A stretch of DNA of 64,000 bases, taken from Paracoccaceae bacterium (lineage in GTDB: Bacteria; Pseudomonadota; Alphaproteobacteria; Rhodobacterales; Rhodobacteraceae). The translations under genes were made by a program, and so were the position numbers. The notes under the pieces were generated by a model, which was given only the letters and a program-made list of their open reading frames with translations, made no database searches and was not told the DNA's origin. The stretch covers positions 41,512 through 105,511 of the forward strand of contig JAOTXT010000005.1 of assembly GCA_029862205.1 (NCBI GenBank). Reading direction: 5' to 3'. Shown piece by piece: positions 9,517-18,470 of this stretch (the stretch's first letter is position 1; every line of letters begins with the position of its first letter).

Positions 9517-10163
9517 GCCCGGCCGAGGCCCCTGCAGAGCTGGCCGAAGAGTTCGATGTTTCATGTGAAACACTCGAACGGCTTACGGCCCATATTTCGT
9601 TGCTGAGGCGCTGGAACCCTGGGCTTAACTTGGTGTCCCCGGCGTCGCTGCCGTCGGTTTGGCAGCGCCATGTCGCCGATTCCCTCCAGCTGCTCCCGCA
9701 TGCGCCCGATCGCATTGACCGATGGCTGGATCTTGGGGCGGGCGCTGGATTCCCCGGCCTTCCCGTCGCCGCGGTGCTTGCCGTGCGCAATCCGGCCGCC
9801 GAGGTAGTTCTGATCGAGAGCGACCACCGGAAGGCCGCGTTCTTGCGCGAAGCGGTCCGGGCGATGGGCCTCACCGCGAATGTGCTGAGCGGCCGGATCG
9901 AATCGATCGAGCCGATCCCTTGCGATGTCGTGTCCGCGCGCGCCCTCGCGCCCCTGCCGAAACTCTGCTCACTGGCATACCGGATTGCGGCGCCGATGCG
10001 GAGCGGCCGGCGCCCCGTTTTCCTGTTTCCGAAGGGGAAGGCGCTCGATTCCGAATTGACCGCGGCGTCTGCAACTTGGCATATTCAGGCAGAGAGGATC
10101 GCAAGCCGGACCAACACGGACGCGGCCATCTTGAGGATCATCGAGCTGGAACCCAGGAAATGA
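9513..10163 (+). CDS. rsmG: 16S rRNA (guanine-527-N7) methyltransferase RsmG
   Basis: SAM-dependent methylation of G527 in 16S rRNA. 216 residues from a GTG start that overlaps the mnmG stop. The SAM motif [13 protein letters not shown] lies near residues 72-84, and [10 protein letters not shown] is the usual later motif. A second parS site is embedded near the 5' end and encodes DVSCET. The stop overlaps the parA ATG as ATGA, linking tRNA/rRNA modification genes to the segregation genes in one transcript, an arrangement common near bacterial origins. Confidence 0.94.
   Translation: MSPAEAPAELAEEFDVSCETLERLTAHISLLRRWNPGLNLVSPASLPSVWQRHVADSLQLLPHAPDRIDRWLDLGAGAGFPGLPVAAVLAVRNPAAEVVLIESDHRKAAFLREAVRAMGLTANVLSGRIESIEPIPCDVVSARALAPLPKLCSLAYRIAAPMRSGRRPVFLFPKGKALDSELTAASATWHIQAERIASRTNTDAAILRIIELEPRK
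9557..9572. promoter_or_regulatory. parS centromere-like ParB binding site 2
   Basis: TGTTTCATGTGAAACA matches parS at 15 of 16 positions, with a T in place of the central C. It sits inside the rsmG coding sequence, 1.9 kb from site 1 and 0.6 kb before parA. The spacing of two sites near parAB fits an origin-proximal centromere. Confidence 0.88.
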
Positions 10164-11074
10164 CCCAAAGTGCCGTCGCCGCGAATCTGTCGAAGGACAG
10201 TGAAGCAGGCGCGTCCGCGGACACGAGTGAACGCGCGCTGCCCCTGCGCGCCGCGGATTCGCCCGTGGGCCCGGCAAAGATTCTCGCGCTCGCCAACCAG
10301 AAGGGCGGCGTTGGCAAGACGACGACAGCAATCAACCTCGGCGCCGCGCTGGCCGAATCCGGGCGCAAGACGCTGCTCATCGACCTCGACCCGCAGGGCA
10401 ACGCGTCAACCGGGCTTGGCATCCCGGCGGCGCAGCGCCGACAATCGACATACCACGTCCTGACCGAGGACACGCGCTTGACGGACGTTGCGATCGAAAG
10501 CGGTGCACCGGGGCTTTATATCGCGCCAGCCTCGGCCGATCTTTCAGGCATCGATGCCGAGCTTTCCGAAGCGGAGGATCGTGCGCAGAGATTGAAGGAA
10601 GCGCTTGCCGCTGGCGGCGAGGAATCTGTAACTAACTGTTATGATTATATAATCTTAGACTGTCCGCCCTCCCTGAGCTTGCTGACCGTGAATGCCCTGA
10701 CCGCAGCCGACAGCGTCATCGTGCCATTGCAGTGCGAATTCTTCGCCCTTGAGGGCCTGACCCAATTGCTCGGCACGATCAAACACATTCAGTCGCGCCT
10801 GAACCCCAGGCTTGCAATCCAGGGCATCGTCTTGACCATGTATGACCGGCGCAACAACCTCTCGGCACAGGTTGCCGAGGATGTGCGCCTGAACCTGCAC
10901 GAGTCGGTCTTCCGCACGATTGTGCCACGCAACGTCCGGCTGTCGGAAGCGCCCAGCTACGCTCTGCCGGGTCTTCTCTACGATTCCGAATGCGCCGGCA
11001 GCCAGGCCTACCGGTCGCTCGCCGCGGAACTGCTCGAACAGGACCAAGAGCCCCAGGAAAGGACAGCCCCATGA
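10160..11074 (+). CDS. parA: Chromosome partitioning ATPase ParA
   Basis: Walker-type ATPase that moves ParB-parS complexes during chromosome segregation. 304 residues. A 35-residue N-terminal extension rich in Ala/Ser precedes the deviant Walker A KGGVGKTT at 48-55. DLDPQGNAS and LDCPPSLSLLT follow as the A' and B motifs. The start ATG at 10160 overlaps the rsmG stop; the open frame upstream runs through rsmG in another frame and is not coding. The stop overlaps the parB ATG. A short AT-rich patch near 10630-10660 (codons for CYDYIILD) is atypical for this GC-rich gene but encodes conserved sequence. Confidence 0.96.
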   Translation: MTQSAVAANLSKDSEAGASADTSERALPLRAADSPVGPAKILALANQKGGVGKTTTAINLGAALAESGRKTLLIDLDPQGNASTGLGIPAAQRRQSTYHVLTEDTRLTDVAIESGAPGLYIAPASADLSGIDAELSEAEDRAQRLKEALAAGGEESVTNCYDYIILDCPPSLSLLTVNALTAADSVIVPLQCEFFALEGLTQLLGTIKHIQSRLNPRLAIQGIVLTMYDRRNNLSAQVAEDVRLNLHESVFRTIVPRNVRLSEAPSYALPGLLYDSECAGSQAYRSLAAELLEQDQEPQERTAP

Positions 11075-12015
11075 ACAAGGCACCGGAGCGCAGAGGGCTG
11101 GGACGGGGCCTCTCGGCCCTGCTGGGCGATATCGGAGAGCCGTTGGCCGGTGCCGCGGCCGGCCCGGTTCTGGTTCAAGCGACGGGCGACGCGCCGGGCT
11201 CGCCGGCCCCGGCCGAGTCCGCGTCTCCGGCGCCGCAATCGCTTCCCATCGAGCGGCTCCACTCCAACCCGGACCAGCCGCGGCGGGATTTTCCCGAAGC
11301 GGAATTGGACGAACTCGCCGCCTCGATCCGCCAGCGCGGCATCATCCAACCGGTGGTCGTGCGCCCGGACCCGGAACGTCAGGGCGACTACCAGATCGTC
11401 GCCGGTGAACGGCGCTGGCGCGCGGCGCAGCGCGCCCAACTGCACGAAATTCCGGTGGTGATCCGCGATATCGACGATCGCACGGTTCTCGAGGTCGCGA
11501 TTATCGAGAACGTCCAGCGGACCGATCTCAATCCCATCGAGGAAGCCCGCGGCTATAGCGACCTGATCGAGCGCTTCTCCTACACCCAAGAGGAGATGGC
11601 CGACATCGTCGGCAAGAGCCGCAGCCACGTCGCCAATACGATGCGCCTCCTAGCGCTGCCGGATCAGGTTCAGCGGTTGTTGCGTGACGGCAAGCTCAGC
11701 GCCGGACATGCGCGGGCCCTGATCAAGGCGGCCGATCCCATCGCCCTGGCCGAGCTCGTCGTCGCCAAGGGCCTGACCGTGCGCCAAACGGAAGAGCTGG
11801 CCCGCCGTGTCATCGCCCGCAAGCGCAAGCAAAGGCCGGCCGAGGGCGCCCCGCAAAAAGACGCCGACACGCGCATCCTCGAGGGTGATCTCTCCGCCGC
11901 GATCGGCATGGCGGTCTCGATCGAACACCATCCGACCGATGGCGGCGGGTTCGTGAAGATCAAATACCGCAGCCTCGAGGAGCTTGATCGGCTTTGCCGG
12001 CGGCTCTCGGAGTAA
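11071..12015 (+). CDS. parB: Chromosome partitioning protein ParB
   Basis: CTP-dependent clamp that loads at parS and spreads along DNA. 314 residues. The N-terminal RRGLGRGLSALLGD (8-21) is the conserved ParA-activating peptide. The CTP-binding GERRWRA is at 112-118, a helix-turn-helix lies near 174-200 (YTQEEMADIVGKSRSHVANT), and a C-terminal dimerisation domain ends at LCRRLSE. It overlaps parA by ATGA and ends 18 bases from the convergent ubiG stop. Partner sites are the two parS matches upstream. Confidence 0.96.
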   Translation: MNKAPERRGLGRGLSALLGDIGEPLAGAAAGPVLVQATGDAPGSPAPAESASPAPQSLPIERLHSNPDQPRRDFPEAELDELAASIRQRGIIQPVVVRPDPERQGDYQIVAGERRWRAAQRAQLHEIPVVIRDIDDRTVLEVAIIENVQRTDLNPIEEARGYSDLIERFSYTQEEMADIVGKSRSHVANTMRLLALPDQVQRLLRDGKLSAGHARALIKAADPIALAELVVAKGLTVRQTEELARRVIARKRKQRPAEGAPQKDADTRILEGDLSAAIGMAVSIEHHPTDGGGFVKIKYRSLEELDRLCRRLSE

Positions 12016-12033
12016 TGTCGTTATATCAATGGG

Positions 12034-12798
12034 TTATGGCTTTACTGCCGCGGTCACGTAGTTGACTGAAAGATCGCGCTCGGAGATCTGCCAGCGCCAA
12101 GCCAGCGGGTTGAAGACGAACCCCTTCGCATCGGCGAATTCCAGGCCGGCGCGTCCCAGCATGTCTTCCAGTTCGCGCGGCGTGATGAATTTCGACCACT
12201 CGTGGGTGCCCTTGGGCAGCCAGCGCATGACATGTTCGGCCCCGACGATCGCCAACATGTAGCTCTTCGGGTTGCGGTTGATGGTCGATGTGATCATGAC
12301 GCCGCCGGGCTTGATCAGCGCCGCGCAGGCATCGAGATAGGCCTGCGGGTCCGGCACATGCTCGACCACCTCTAGGTTCAGGACAGCGTCGAATATCTCT
12401 CCCGCTTCGGCCAAGGCCTCCGCCGTCGTGACCCGATAGTCGATATCCAGCCCCATCTTGCGGGCGTGGATCTGGGCCACGGGGATGTTCCGCGCCGCCG
12501 CGTCGGCGCCGACGACATCCGCACCCAGCCGGGCCATCGGTTCGCTCATCAGCCCGCCCCCGCAGCCGATATCCAGGATCCGCAAGCCTTCGAACGACTT
12601 CATGGACGCCTGGTCGCGCCCGTACTGCGCCGCGACTTGCTCGACCGCATAACCCAGCCGGCAGGGGTTCAGCATGTGCAGCGGCTTGAACTTGCCCTCG
12701 GGATCCCACCATTCCTCGGCCATCGCCTCGAACTTGGCGATCTCCGCCGGATCGACGCCCGGCCGGGCCTCCTCGGTCGTCTCGGCAGCGCCCGCCAT
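12034..12798 (-). CDS. ubiG: Ubiquinone biosynthesis 3-O-methyltransferase UbiG
   Basis: Methylates the ring hydroxyls of ubiquinone precursors (both O-methylation steps). 254 residues from the ATG at 12798, which has a strong AAAGGAGA ribosome site; the frame runs further upstream but without conserved sequence. Family hallmarks: [17 protein letters not shown] near residues 29-45, the SAM motif LDIGCGGGL, and the [10 protein letters not shown] stretch. Divergent from the aminopeptidase gene, with 140 bases between. It is convergent with parB, with no obvious terminator in the 18-base gap. Confidence 0.95.
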   Translation of the reverse strand: MAGAAETTEEARPGVDPAEIAKFEAMAEEWWDPEGKFKPLHMLNPCRLGYAVEQVAAQYGRDQASMKSFEGLRILDIGCGGGLMSEPMARLGADVVGADAAARNIPVAQIHARKMGLDIDYRVTTAEALAEAGEIFDAVLNLEVVEHVPDPQAYLDACAALIKPGGVMITSTINRNPKSYMLAIVGAEHVMRWLPKGTHEWSKFITPRELEDMLGRAGLEFADAKGFVFNPLAWRWQISERDLSVNYVTAAVKP

Positions 12799-12938
12799 CG
12801 CTGGATCTCCTTTCGGCCCCGCAAACCGCACTTGCAAACGCTCTCTTGAAAGCATGAGCAAGGATGACATAGTGCAACGCGCATCGGGCGCCAATCGCCC
12901 ATTGCCGCCAGCCGCCAAGGAGCCAAGCCGGAACAGCG

Positions 12939-13910
12939 ATGTTGCAGGGTCCAGACACCACCACCGCCAAGGCCGCTCCGCGGCTCTATCCGGCGATCGA
13001 ACCCGACCGGCGCTTCCATCTGGATGTCGGCGATGGACATGCCCTCTATGTCGAGCTCTGCGGAAAGCCCGGCGGCCAGCCCGTCCTGGTGCTCCATGGT
13101 GGTCCCGGTGCCGGCATCAGCCCGTTCATGCGCCGGTTTTTCAATCCCAAACGCTATCGCATCATTCTGTTCGACCAACGGGGAACCGGGCGCTCGACCC
13201 CTCGTGGCGGGCTCGAGGCCAACACCTCCTGGCATCTGGTCGGCGATATCGAACGTTTGCGCGAGCATCTCGAAATCGAGACTTGGCACGTCTTCGGCGG
13301 CTCCTGGGGCTCGACCCTGGCACTGCTCTACGCCCAAGCACATCCAGACCGCGTCACCGCGCTGGTTCTGCGCGGGCTTTTCACCATGACCAGGGCCGAG
13401 CTCGACTGGTTCTATGGCGGCGGCGCGGCGCGCTTCTTCCCCGAGGAATGGAAGGATTTCACCGGCCCCATCCCCGTGGCCGAGCGCGACGACCTGATCG
13501 GCGCCTATCACCGGCGCCTGACCGACCCGGACGAAGCCCTGCAGTTGCGCTTCGCCCGGCCGTGGGTGCGCTGGGAGACCGCGACCGCCTCGCTTCGGCC
13601 AAACCGCGCCGGCTTCATCGATGGCGCCTATGCGCGCGCTTTCGCGCGGATCGAAAGCCACTACTTCATGCATGACGGCTGGCTCGAGGAGGACGGCCAG
13701 ATCCTGCGCGACATGGATCGGATCGCGCATGTCCCCGGCACCTTGATTCAGGGTCGCTACGACATGATCTGCCCTCCCGCCACCGCGCAGGCGCTGATCG
13801 CCCGCTGGCCTGCGGGGACACTCAAGATCGTCGAGGATGGCGGCCACGCGCTTTCCGAACCCGGGATCGCGGCCGAGCTGATCCGGGCGACCGACCGCTT
13901 CTCTCAGTAG
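12939..13910 (+). CDS. pip: Prolyl aminopeptidase (proline iminopeptidase)
   Basis: Serine peptidase of family S33 that removes N-terminal proline, with an alpha/beta-hydrolase fold. 323 residues. The oxyanion HGGPGAG stretch follows the first strands, [10 protein letters not shown] is the family signature, and the nucleophile elbow is GGSWGS. The acid is likely Asp in [10 protein letters not shown] and the base His in [11 protein letters not shown]. Cytosolic, no signal peptide. Divergent from ubiG. Its 3' end overlaps the convergent DUF1127 gene by 7 bases. Confidence 0.93.
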   Translation: MLQGPDTTTAKAAPRLYPAIEPDRRFHLDVGDGHALYVELCGKPGGQPVLVLHGGPGAGISPFMRRFFNPKRYRIILFDQRGTGRSTPRGGLEANTSWHLVGDIERLREHLEIETWHVFGGSWGSTLALLYAQAHPDRVTALVLRGLFTMTRAELDWFYGGGAARFFPEEWKDFTGPIPVAERDDLIGAYHRRLTDPDEALQLRFARPWVRWETATASLRPNRAGFIDGAYARAFARIESHYFMHDGWLEEDGQILRDMDRIAHVPGTLIQGRYDMICPPATAQALIARWPAGTLKIVEDGGHALSEPGIAAELIRATDRFSQ

Positions 13911-14119
13911 CGCCCGTCCAGCGCCAATGCCCTTTGTGTCGGGACCGTCGCGGCATGATCGGTAAACACATGACCACCGAGCTCGGCATCGATCTCCGCC
14001 CGGCTGATCCCGATATCCCGAAGAACGCGATCGTCCATTTTCTCGAGCTCCAACAGTTCCCTCGCCCGGCGGCGCCGGTCCCGCAGTCGTTTCAGTGCCG
14101 TGATCAGCAGGCTCAACAT
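13904..14119 (-). CDS. DUF1127 (YjiS-like) small basic protein
   Basis: 71 residues. The core RRRRARELLELEKMDDRVLRDIGISRAEIDAEL (17-49) is the DUF1127 domain: an arginine-rich helix followed by L-x-x-M-D-D-x-x-L-x-D-I-G-I-S-R. Members in alphaproteobacteria have been linked to small-RNA turnover and to phosphate and stress responses; the job of this one is unknown. It is transcribed away from the LysR gene, with 112 bases between the two starts, so a shared control region is possible. Confidence 0.88.
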   Translation of the reverse strand: MLSLLITALKRLRDRRRRARELLELEKMDDRVLRDIGISRAEIDAELGGHVFTDHAATVPTQRALALDGRY

Positions 14120-14231
14120 GGCGGACTCCTATTCGATCTCCATTGCTCTGAATGGTGAATATGGACCAGGAGTCGATTTAAGAAAGCGAAATGAATTGAC
14201 AGGACCGTTCAGCGTTGCTGAATATAAATGG

Positions 14232-15155
14232 ATGACCCGGATCACCCAATTCCCCTCGGCGGCGGCGACGCTGGACATCGACGTCCTGAAGTCGCTGGCC
14301 GCGATCGCGGATACAGGCTCGGTCACCGCTGCGGCGGCCCGGGTGGCGCGCTCGCCTGGCGCGGTCTCGATGCAAATCAAGAAATTGGAGGAGACGCTTG
14401 GCCGTCCACTGTTCGAGCGCTCGCGCCAGGGCATGACGTTGAACGCCGACGGCGAGCGGATGCTCGCCTATGCGCGGCGGCTGATCGAGCTTCATCGCGA
14501 AGCGCTTGATGCCTTCCGCGGGCCGGCGCTGACCGGCGAGGTGGGGATCGGCATGATCGACGACCTGGGCATTGGCCGGCTGTCGGACGTCATGGCCGCG
14601 TTCGCGCGCTCGAACCCGCAGGTCACGGTCAACATGGATATCGGCACCAGCGTCATGCTGGCTCCGAAGCTCGAGAACGGCACGCTCGATCTGGCCATCC
14701 TGACGCCAGGCTGCGCGGTCGATTGGCTGCCGAGTGATCTTCTTCTGCACGAAGAACCCCTGATCTGGGCCGGTGCCGAGGGCGGCAAGGCGGTGCGCGC
14801 CAGGCCCCTGCCGCTGGCGCTCTCCAATCCGGGCTGCGCTTGGCGCCGGGCGGCCCTCGAGTCGATGGAGCGCAGTGGCCTGCCCTACCGGATCGCCTAC
14901 ACGTCCGAATTCTTCCAGCCCCAACGGGCGGCGGTGCTCTCGGATCTGGCCATCGCGCCCCTGCCGAGGGCGCTGATCCGCGACGGATTGGTCGAATTGG
15001 GCACCGCCGATGGGCTCGCCCCAATCGGTGCCTGCCGGATTGCGCTGCGCATCGCGCCCGACCCGAGCCCGGCGACGCTGGCGCTCGCCGAGCGGGTCGC
15101 CGAAAGCTATGGCGCGAGCTATGGGACCTCTCGGCCCGCGGCGGGCGCCGCTTGA
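14232..15155 (+). CDS. LysR-family transcriptional regulator
   Basis: 307 residues. The N-terminal winged helix-turn-helix is LDIDVLKSLAAIADTGSVTAAAARVARSPGAVSMQIKKLEE, followed by the typical PLFERSRQGMTLNADGE. The C-terminal half is a periplasmic-binding-protein-like effector domain. The ATG at 14232 fits the family N-terminus; an open frame to 14100 would add 44 unrelated residues. No good ribosome site is visible. A TTGACA at 14196-14201 lies close upstream. The stop overlaps the TTG start of the next dehydrogenase gene, so that gene is the likely co-transcribed partner. Effector unknown. Confidence 0.93.
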   Translation: MTRITQFPSAAATLDIDVLKSLAAIADTGSVTAAAARVARSPGAVSMQIKKLEETLGRPLFERSRQGMTLNADGERMLAYARRLIELHREALDAFRGPALTGEVGIGMIDDLGIGRLSDVMAAFARSNPQVTVNMDIGTSVMLAPKLENGTLDLAILTPGCAVDWLPSDLLLHEEPLIWAGAEGGKAVRARPLPLALSNPGCAWRRAALESMERSGLPYRIAYTSEFFQPQRAAVLSDLAIAPLPRALIRDGLVELGTADGLAPIGACRIALRIAPDPSPATLALAERVAESYGASYGTSRPAAGAA

Positions 15156-15877
15156 GCCTCGCCGGGTATGTGATCCTGGTCACCGGGGCGGCTGGCACGC
15201 TTGGCCGGGCGACGGCGTCGGCGATACGCGACGCCGGTGGCACGGCACTGGCGACCGATATCGCCTCGGGCGAGGGAATCGACTGCGTCCACGACGTGAC
15301 CTCCGAGGCCGACTGGGTCCGCGCCGTGGCCGAGGCCGAGGCGCGCCATGGCCGCCTCGACGGGCTGGTCAACAACGCGGGGATCGTCCAGCTCGGCTCG
15401 ATCGAGGAGACCAGCTTCGCTGAGTGGCGCCGGGTCATGGGGGTCAACGCGGACGGGGTGTTCCTGGGCTGCAAGGCTTGCTGGCCGCTGCTGCAGCGCA
15501 GCCAGGCGCCGTCCATCGTTAACCTGTCCTCGGTTTCGGGACTGATTGGCGGGGCAAATCTGGCCGCCTATAACGCGTCCAAGGGCGCGGTGCGGCTGCT
15601 GACCAAGTCGGTGGCGCTGCATGGTGCCCGCCATGACCCGCCGATCCGCTGCAACTCGGTCCACCCTGCGTTCGTCGAGGGCGCGATGGTCGATCAGATC
15701 GCGGACGAAGCAGATGACGCGGCGAAAGCTCGGGGCAAGATGGCCCGCGCGATCCCCATGCGCCGCCTGGCAAAACCGAAGGAAGTCGCGGCCACGGTCG
15801 TTCACCTCCTCTCGCCCGCCTCTTCGTTCACGACCGGCACCGAGATGGTGATCGACGGCGGTCTCATCGCGGGCTGA
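15152..15877 (+). CDS. Short-chain dehydrogenase/reductase (SDR)
   Basis: 241 residues if started at the TTG at 15152, which overlaps the LysR stop as TTGA. The cofactor turn TGAAGTLGRA lies near residues 11-20, and a D (ATDIAS) after beta-2 suggests NAD(H) preference. NNAG is present. The catalytic residues are Ser in NLSSVSG, Tyr and Lys in YNASKGA, with the usual HPAFVEG and GTEMVIDGG ends. A classical 3-oxoacyl-ACP-reductase-like or sugar/steroid dehydrogenase; the substrate cannot be told. Coupling to a LysR regulator suggests inducible expression. Confidence 0.9.
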   Translation: MSLAGYVILVTGAAGTLGRATASAIRDAGGTALATDIASGEGIDCVHDVTSEADWVRAVAEAEARHGRLDGLVNNAGIVQLGSIEETSFAEWRRVMGVNADGVFLGCKACWPLLQRSQAPSIVNLSSVSGLIGGANLAAYNASKGAVRLLTKSVALHGARHDPPIRCNSVHPAFVEGAMVDQIADEADDAAKARGKMARAIPMRRLAKPKEVAATVVHLLSPASSFTTGTEMVIDGGLIAG

Positions 15878-15964
15878 GGGCACGCTACCCGAAGGCGGTC
15901 CGCTTGACGGGGCCGCCCGGCTCGGGCATTCCGCCGCCGGATGCGATCGCCGCGAGGACCAACC

Positions 15965-17206
15965 ATGCAACTTCTGCCCCGGCTTCTTGCCAAGGTGATC
16001 CAGACCGGATCGCTGACCCTGATCGGCCCGGACGGCGCGGCTCAGACCTTCGGCGGCGCCAATTCGGGCCCCGAGGTCACCCTGCGCATCAACGACCCGG
16101 CTCTCGACCGCAAGCTGCTGCTCAATCCGGAGCTGCGCTTGGCCGAGGCCTATATGGACGGCGCGCTCGAGATCGAGCGCAGCCAGCTTCGCGACCTGCT
16201 GCGGCTTTTCAAGCTCAACAAGGGCGGCCTAAACCGCAGCGCCGGCCAAGCCCCGATCCGGCGCCTCGCCAAGCTCGCCAAGCGGATCAGCCGAAACAAC
16301 CCGATCCGGTCGCGCCGCAACGTGGCCGCGCATTATGACATCGGCAACGATCTCTACCGGCTCTTCCTTGACGCCGACATGCAGTATTCCTGCGCCTATT
16401 TCCCGGAGGGCACCGAGACCCTGGAACAGGCGCAACTCGCCAAGAAGCGCCATATCGCCGCCAAGCTTCGGCTGGCACCCGGGCAGAGGGTGCTGGATAT
16501 CGGCTGCGGCTGGGGCGGCATGGCGCTCTATCTGGCCCAGGTGGCGGATGTGGAGGTTCTGGGCGTGACGCTGGCCGAAGAGCAGCTGGCGCTTGCCCGC
16601 GAGCGGGCCGAGGCGGTTGGCCTTGGCGGCCGGGTCCGCTTCGCGCTCCAGGACTACCGGTCGGTGAGCGAGAGCTTCGACCGCGTCGTCTCGGTCGGCA
16701 TGTTCGAGCATGTGGGCTTGACCCAGATGCCCACCTATTTCCGCACGGTGCGCGACCGGCTGACCGATGACGGCGTGGCGCTGGTCCACTCGATCATGCG
16801 CATGGGGCCGCCCGGCGCCACCGACCCCTTCACCGCGAAATACATCTTCCCCGGGGGCTATATCCCCGCGCTCAGCGAGACGACGGCGGCGGTCGAGCAA
16901 AGCCGGCTCTGGCTCCAGGATTGCGAGATCTGGCGCAAGCATTACGGATTCACACTCGCCGAATGGGCCAAGCGGTTCGAGGCCAGCCGCGACAAGGCCA
17001 AGGCCATGTATGACGAGCGGTTCTGCCGGATGTGGGAGCTTTACCTGGCGGGGGCCGAATCCTCGTTCATGACCGGGCGCATGGCGGTGATGCAGCTGCA
17101 ATTGGGCCGCGAGCGGGACGCCGTCCCGATCAGCCGTGATTATTTGGCCGCCGAGACCGAGCGCTTGAAGGCGCGCGAGGCGGAGTTGGGGATCGACAAG
17201 GTCTGA
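15965..17206 (+). CDS. cfa: Cyclopropane-fatty-acyl-phospholipid synthase family methyltransferase
   Basis: Transfers a methylene group from SAM to unsaturated phospholipid acyl chains, or a related lipid methylation. 413 residues from the ATG at 15965; the frame is open a further 24 bases upstream. The N-terminal lipid-binding part precedes AAHYDIGNDLYRLFLDADMQYSCAYF, the family signature, then the SAM motif VLDIGCGWGGMA. SVGMFEHVG, IFPGGYIP and the C-terminal EWAKRFEA blocks are present. It stands alone between the SDR gene and the MarR gene. Confidence 0.93.
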   Translation: MQLLPRLLAKVIQTGSLTLIGPDGAAQTFGGANSGPEVTLRINDPALDRKLLLNPELRLAEAYMDGALEIERSQLRDLLRLFKLNKGGLNRSAGQAPIRRLAKLAKRISRNNPIRSRRNVAAHYDIGNDLYRLFLDADMQYSCAYFPEGTETLEQAQLAKKRHIAAKLRLAPGQRVLDIGCGWGGMALYLAQVADVEVLGVTLAEEQLALARERAEAVGLGGRVRFALQDYRSVSESFDRVVSVGMFEHVGLTQMPTYFRTVRDRLTDDGVALVHSIMRMGPPGATDPFTAKYIFPGGYIPALSETTAAVEQSRLWLQDCEIWRKHYGFTLAEWAKRFEASRDKAKAMYDERFCRMWELYLAGAESSFMTGRMAVMQLQLGRERDAVPISRDYLAAETERLKAREAELGIDKV

Positions 17207-17222
17207 GGCGCAAACGTTCTCC

Positions 17223-17258
17223 TTGACATCCGAGCGAATAAGTGCATATGCACCTATT
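17223..17258 (+). promoter_or_regulatory. marR promoter with overlapping palindromic operator
   Basis: TTGACA (17223-17228) is followed by the perfect 12-base palindrome GTGCATATGCAC (17242-17253). CATATG inside it (17245-17250) is 16 bases from TTGACA and could serve as a weak -10, so a dimeric repressor bound here would block RNA polymerase. The ATG of the MarR gene at 17259 lies within about 10 bases of this -10. Confidence 0.6.
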
Positions 17259-17714
17259 ATGACTGAGCCAACACATGTCAAGGACACAACCGGGCCGGAT
17301 ATCGCGCTTTGCGCCCATGCAACCCTGCGCCGGGCGATGCGCGTGATCTCCCAATCGTACGATGCCGCGCTGAAGCCCGCCGGGCTGAAGGCTACGCAAT
17401 TCACCGTTTTGGCGGTGATCGCCGGGCGCGATCCGATGCCAATGACCCGCCTGGCGGAAATCCTGGTCATGGATCGAACCACCCTGACCCGGAATCTAAA
17501 ACCGCTGGTCGCCAAGGGTTGGACCGAGATCGGGCGCGAGCGCGACGAGCGGGTACGCCTGGTCAGCGCCACCGGTGCCGGCAAGGCGGTTGTTGCCGAG
17601 GCGATACCGCTGTGGCGGCAGGCACAGGGTCAGGTCGAGCGCCGTCTGGGCGCGGATCGTCTGAGCGCGCTTCTTGGCGGCCTTCGAGCCCTGACGGAAG
17701 ACCCCCGGGGCTAA
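17259..17714 (+). CDS. MarR-family transcriptional regulator
   Basis: 151 residues from the ATG at 17259. The winged helix-turn-helix is MTRLAEILVMDRTTLTRNLKPLVAKGW, followed by the wing RERDERVRLVSAT, with helices on both sides for dimerisation. Codons upstream of 17259 fall in the promoter, so the longer frame is rejected. No Shine-Dalgarno sequence is visible and the predicted start of transcription is almost at the ATG, so the message may be leaderless. A palindrome in its promoter and a 10/12 copy before the next gene suggest autorepression and control of that membrane-protein gene. Confidence 0.92.
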   Translation: MTEPTHVKDTTGPDIALCAHATLRRAMRVISQSYDAALKPAGLKATQFTVLAVIAGRDPMPMTRLAEILVMDRTTLTRNLKPLVAKGWTEIGRERDERVRLVSATGAGKAVVAEAIPLWRQAQGQVERRLGADRLSALLGGLRALTEDPRG

Positions 17715-17767
17715 CTACCCCAGGAGATCAACAAGAAAAACCGGACGAGAGCGTATCGGGCAGAAAC

Positions 17768-17779
17768 GTGCACATACAC
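17768..17779. promoter_or_regulatory. Second copy of the MarR-type operator
   Basis: GTGCACATACAC matches the GTGCATATGCAC palindrome in the marR promoter at 10 of 12 positions. It sits 17 bases before the membrane-protein start at 17797, where a bound repressor would block initiation or elongation. Confidence 0.45.
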
Positions 17780-17796
17780 CGAAAAGGAAACACACC

Positions 17797-18459
17797 ATGA
17801 CCCTCTCGGATACCCCCCTTTGGACACCCAAGCGGATCGTGATCCTCGCTTTGATCCTTGGCGCTTGGTTCGCCGTGGCAGCGCTTATCGGCGTCGGCGG
17901 GCTTTTCACCAATCCCAGCGGCGGCTTCATGGCGCCGATCGCGGTCACGGCGGCCGTGCCGGTGGCCGTGTTCATGGCCGCCTATTGGCTGTCGGGCAGC
18001 TTCCGCCGCTTTGTCCTGGCGCAAGACATCGAGGCACTGACCACGCTCCAGCACTGGCGCGTCGTCGGTTTCGCATTTCTGCTGCTCTGGGCGCATGGCG
18101 TCTTGCCGGCGGTTTTCGCCCTCTTCGCCGGGCTCGGCGATGTGGCGATCGGCCTGGCCGCGCCCTTCGTGATGCGGCGGCTTCGCGAGGACCCGGGCTA
18201 TGCGCAAAGCGCCGGCTTCAGGCGCTACCACTATCTGGGCCTTTTGGACTTTGCCGTGGCGGTGGCGGCTGCCGGGCTGACCGCCGGTTTCCTGCCGGTG
18301 CTGACGTCGGCCGGCGTCACCAGCGCGGCGATGGATGTCTGGCCGCTGAACCTGTTCCCCAGCTTGATCGTGCCGGCCTTCATCATCCTGCACCTGAACG
18401 TGCTCTTGAAGCTACGTGCCGAGCGCACGGTCCACATGGCCGCGCCGGTGGCGGTTTAG
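17797..18459 (+). CDS. Multi-pass membrane protein of unknown function
   Basis: 220 residues with about six hydrophobic helices: near 13-35 (IVILALILGAWFAVAALIGV), 45-66, 86-108, 112-122, 146-166 and 184-204. The loops carry few charges except QDIEALTTLQHWR and RRLREDPGYAQSAGFRRYHYLG. I do not recognise the family. It follows the MarR gene after 82 bases that contain a second operator-like palindrome, so it is the likely target of that regulator. MarR targets are often exporters or stress proteins, but no transporter motif is visible. A 49-residue gene follows with its own ribosome site. Confidence 0.8.
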   Translation: MTLSDTPLWTPKRIVILALILGAWFAVAALIGVGGLFTNPSGGFMAPIAVTAAVPVAVFMAAYWLSGSFRRFVLAQDIEALTTLQHWRVVGFAFLLLWAHGVLPAVFALFAGLGDVAIGLAAPFVMRRLREDPGYAQSAGFRRYHYLGLLDFAVAVAAAGLTAGFLPVLTSAGVTSAAMDVWPLNLFPSLIVPAFIILHLNVLLKLRAERTVHMAAPVAV

Positions 18460-18470
18460 GGAGGAGACCG

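Noticed and set aside
9722..10159. Long open frame joining upstream sequence to parA
   Set aside because: The upstream part overlaps rsmG in another frame and is not conserved; the ATG at 10160 gives the normal ParA N-terminus.
12015..12034. Terminator between parB and ubiG
   Set aside because: The 18-base gap between convergent stops has no inverted repeat.
17255..17260. TATTAT as the -10 of the marR promoter
   Set aside because: It is 26 bases from TTGACA, too far for a sigma-70 pair; CATATG at 16 bases fits better.
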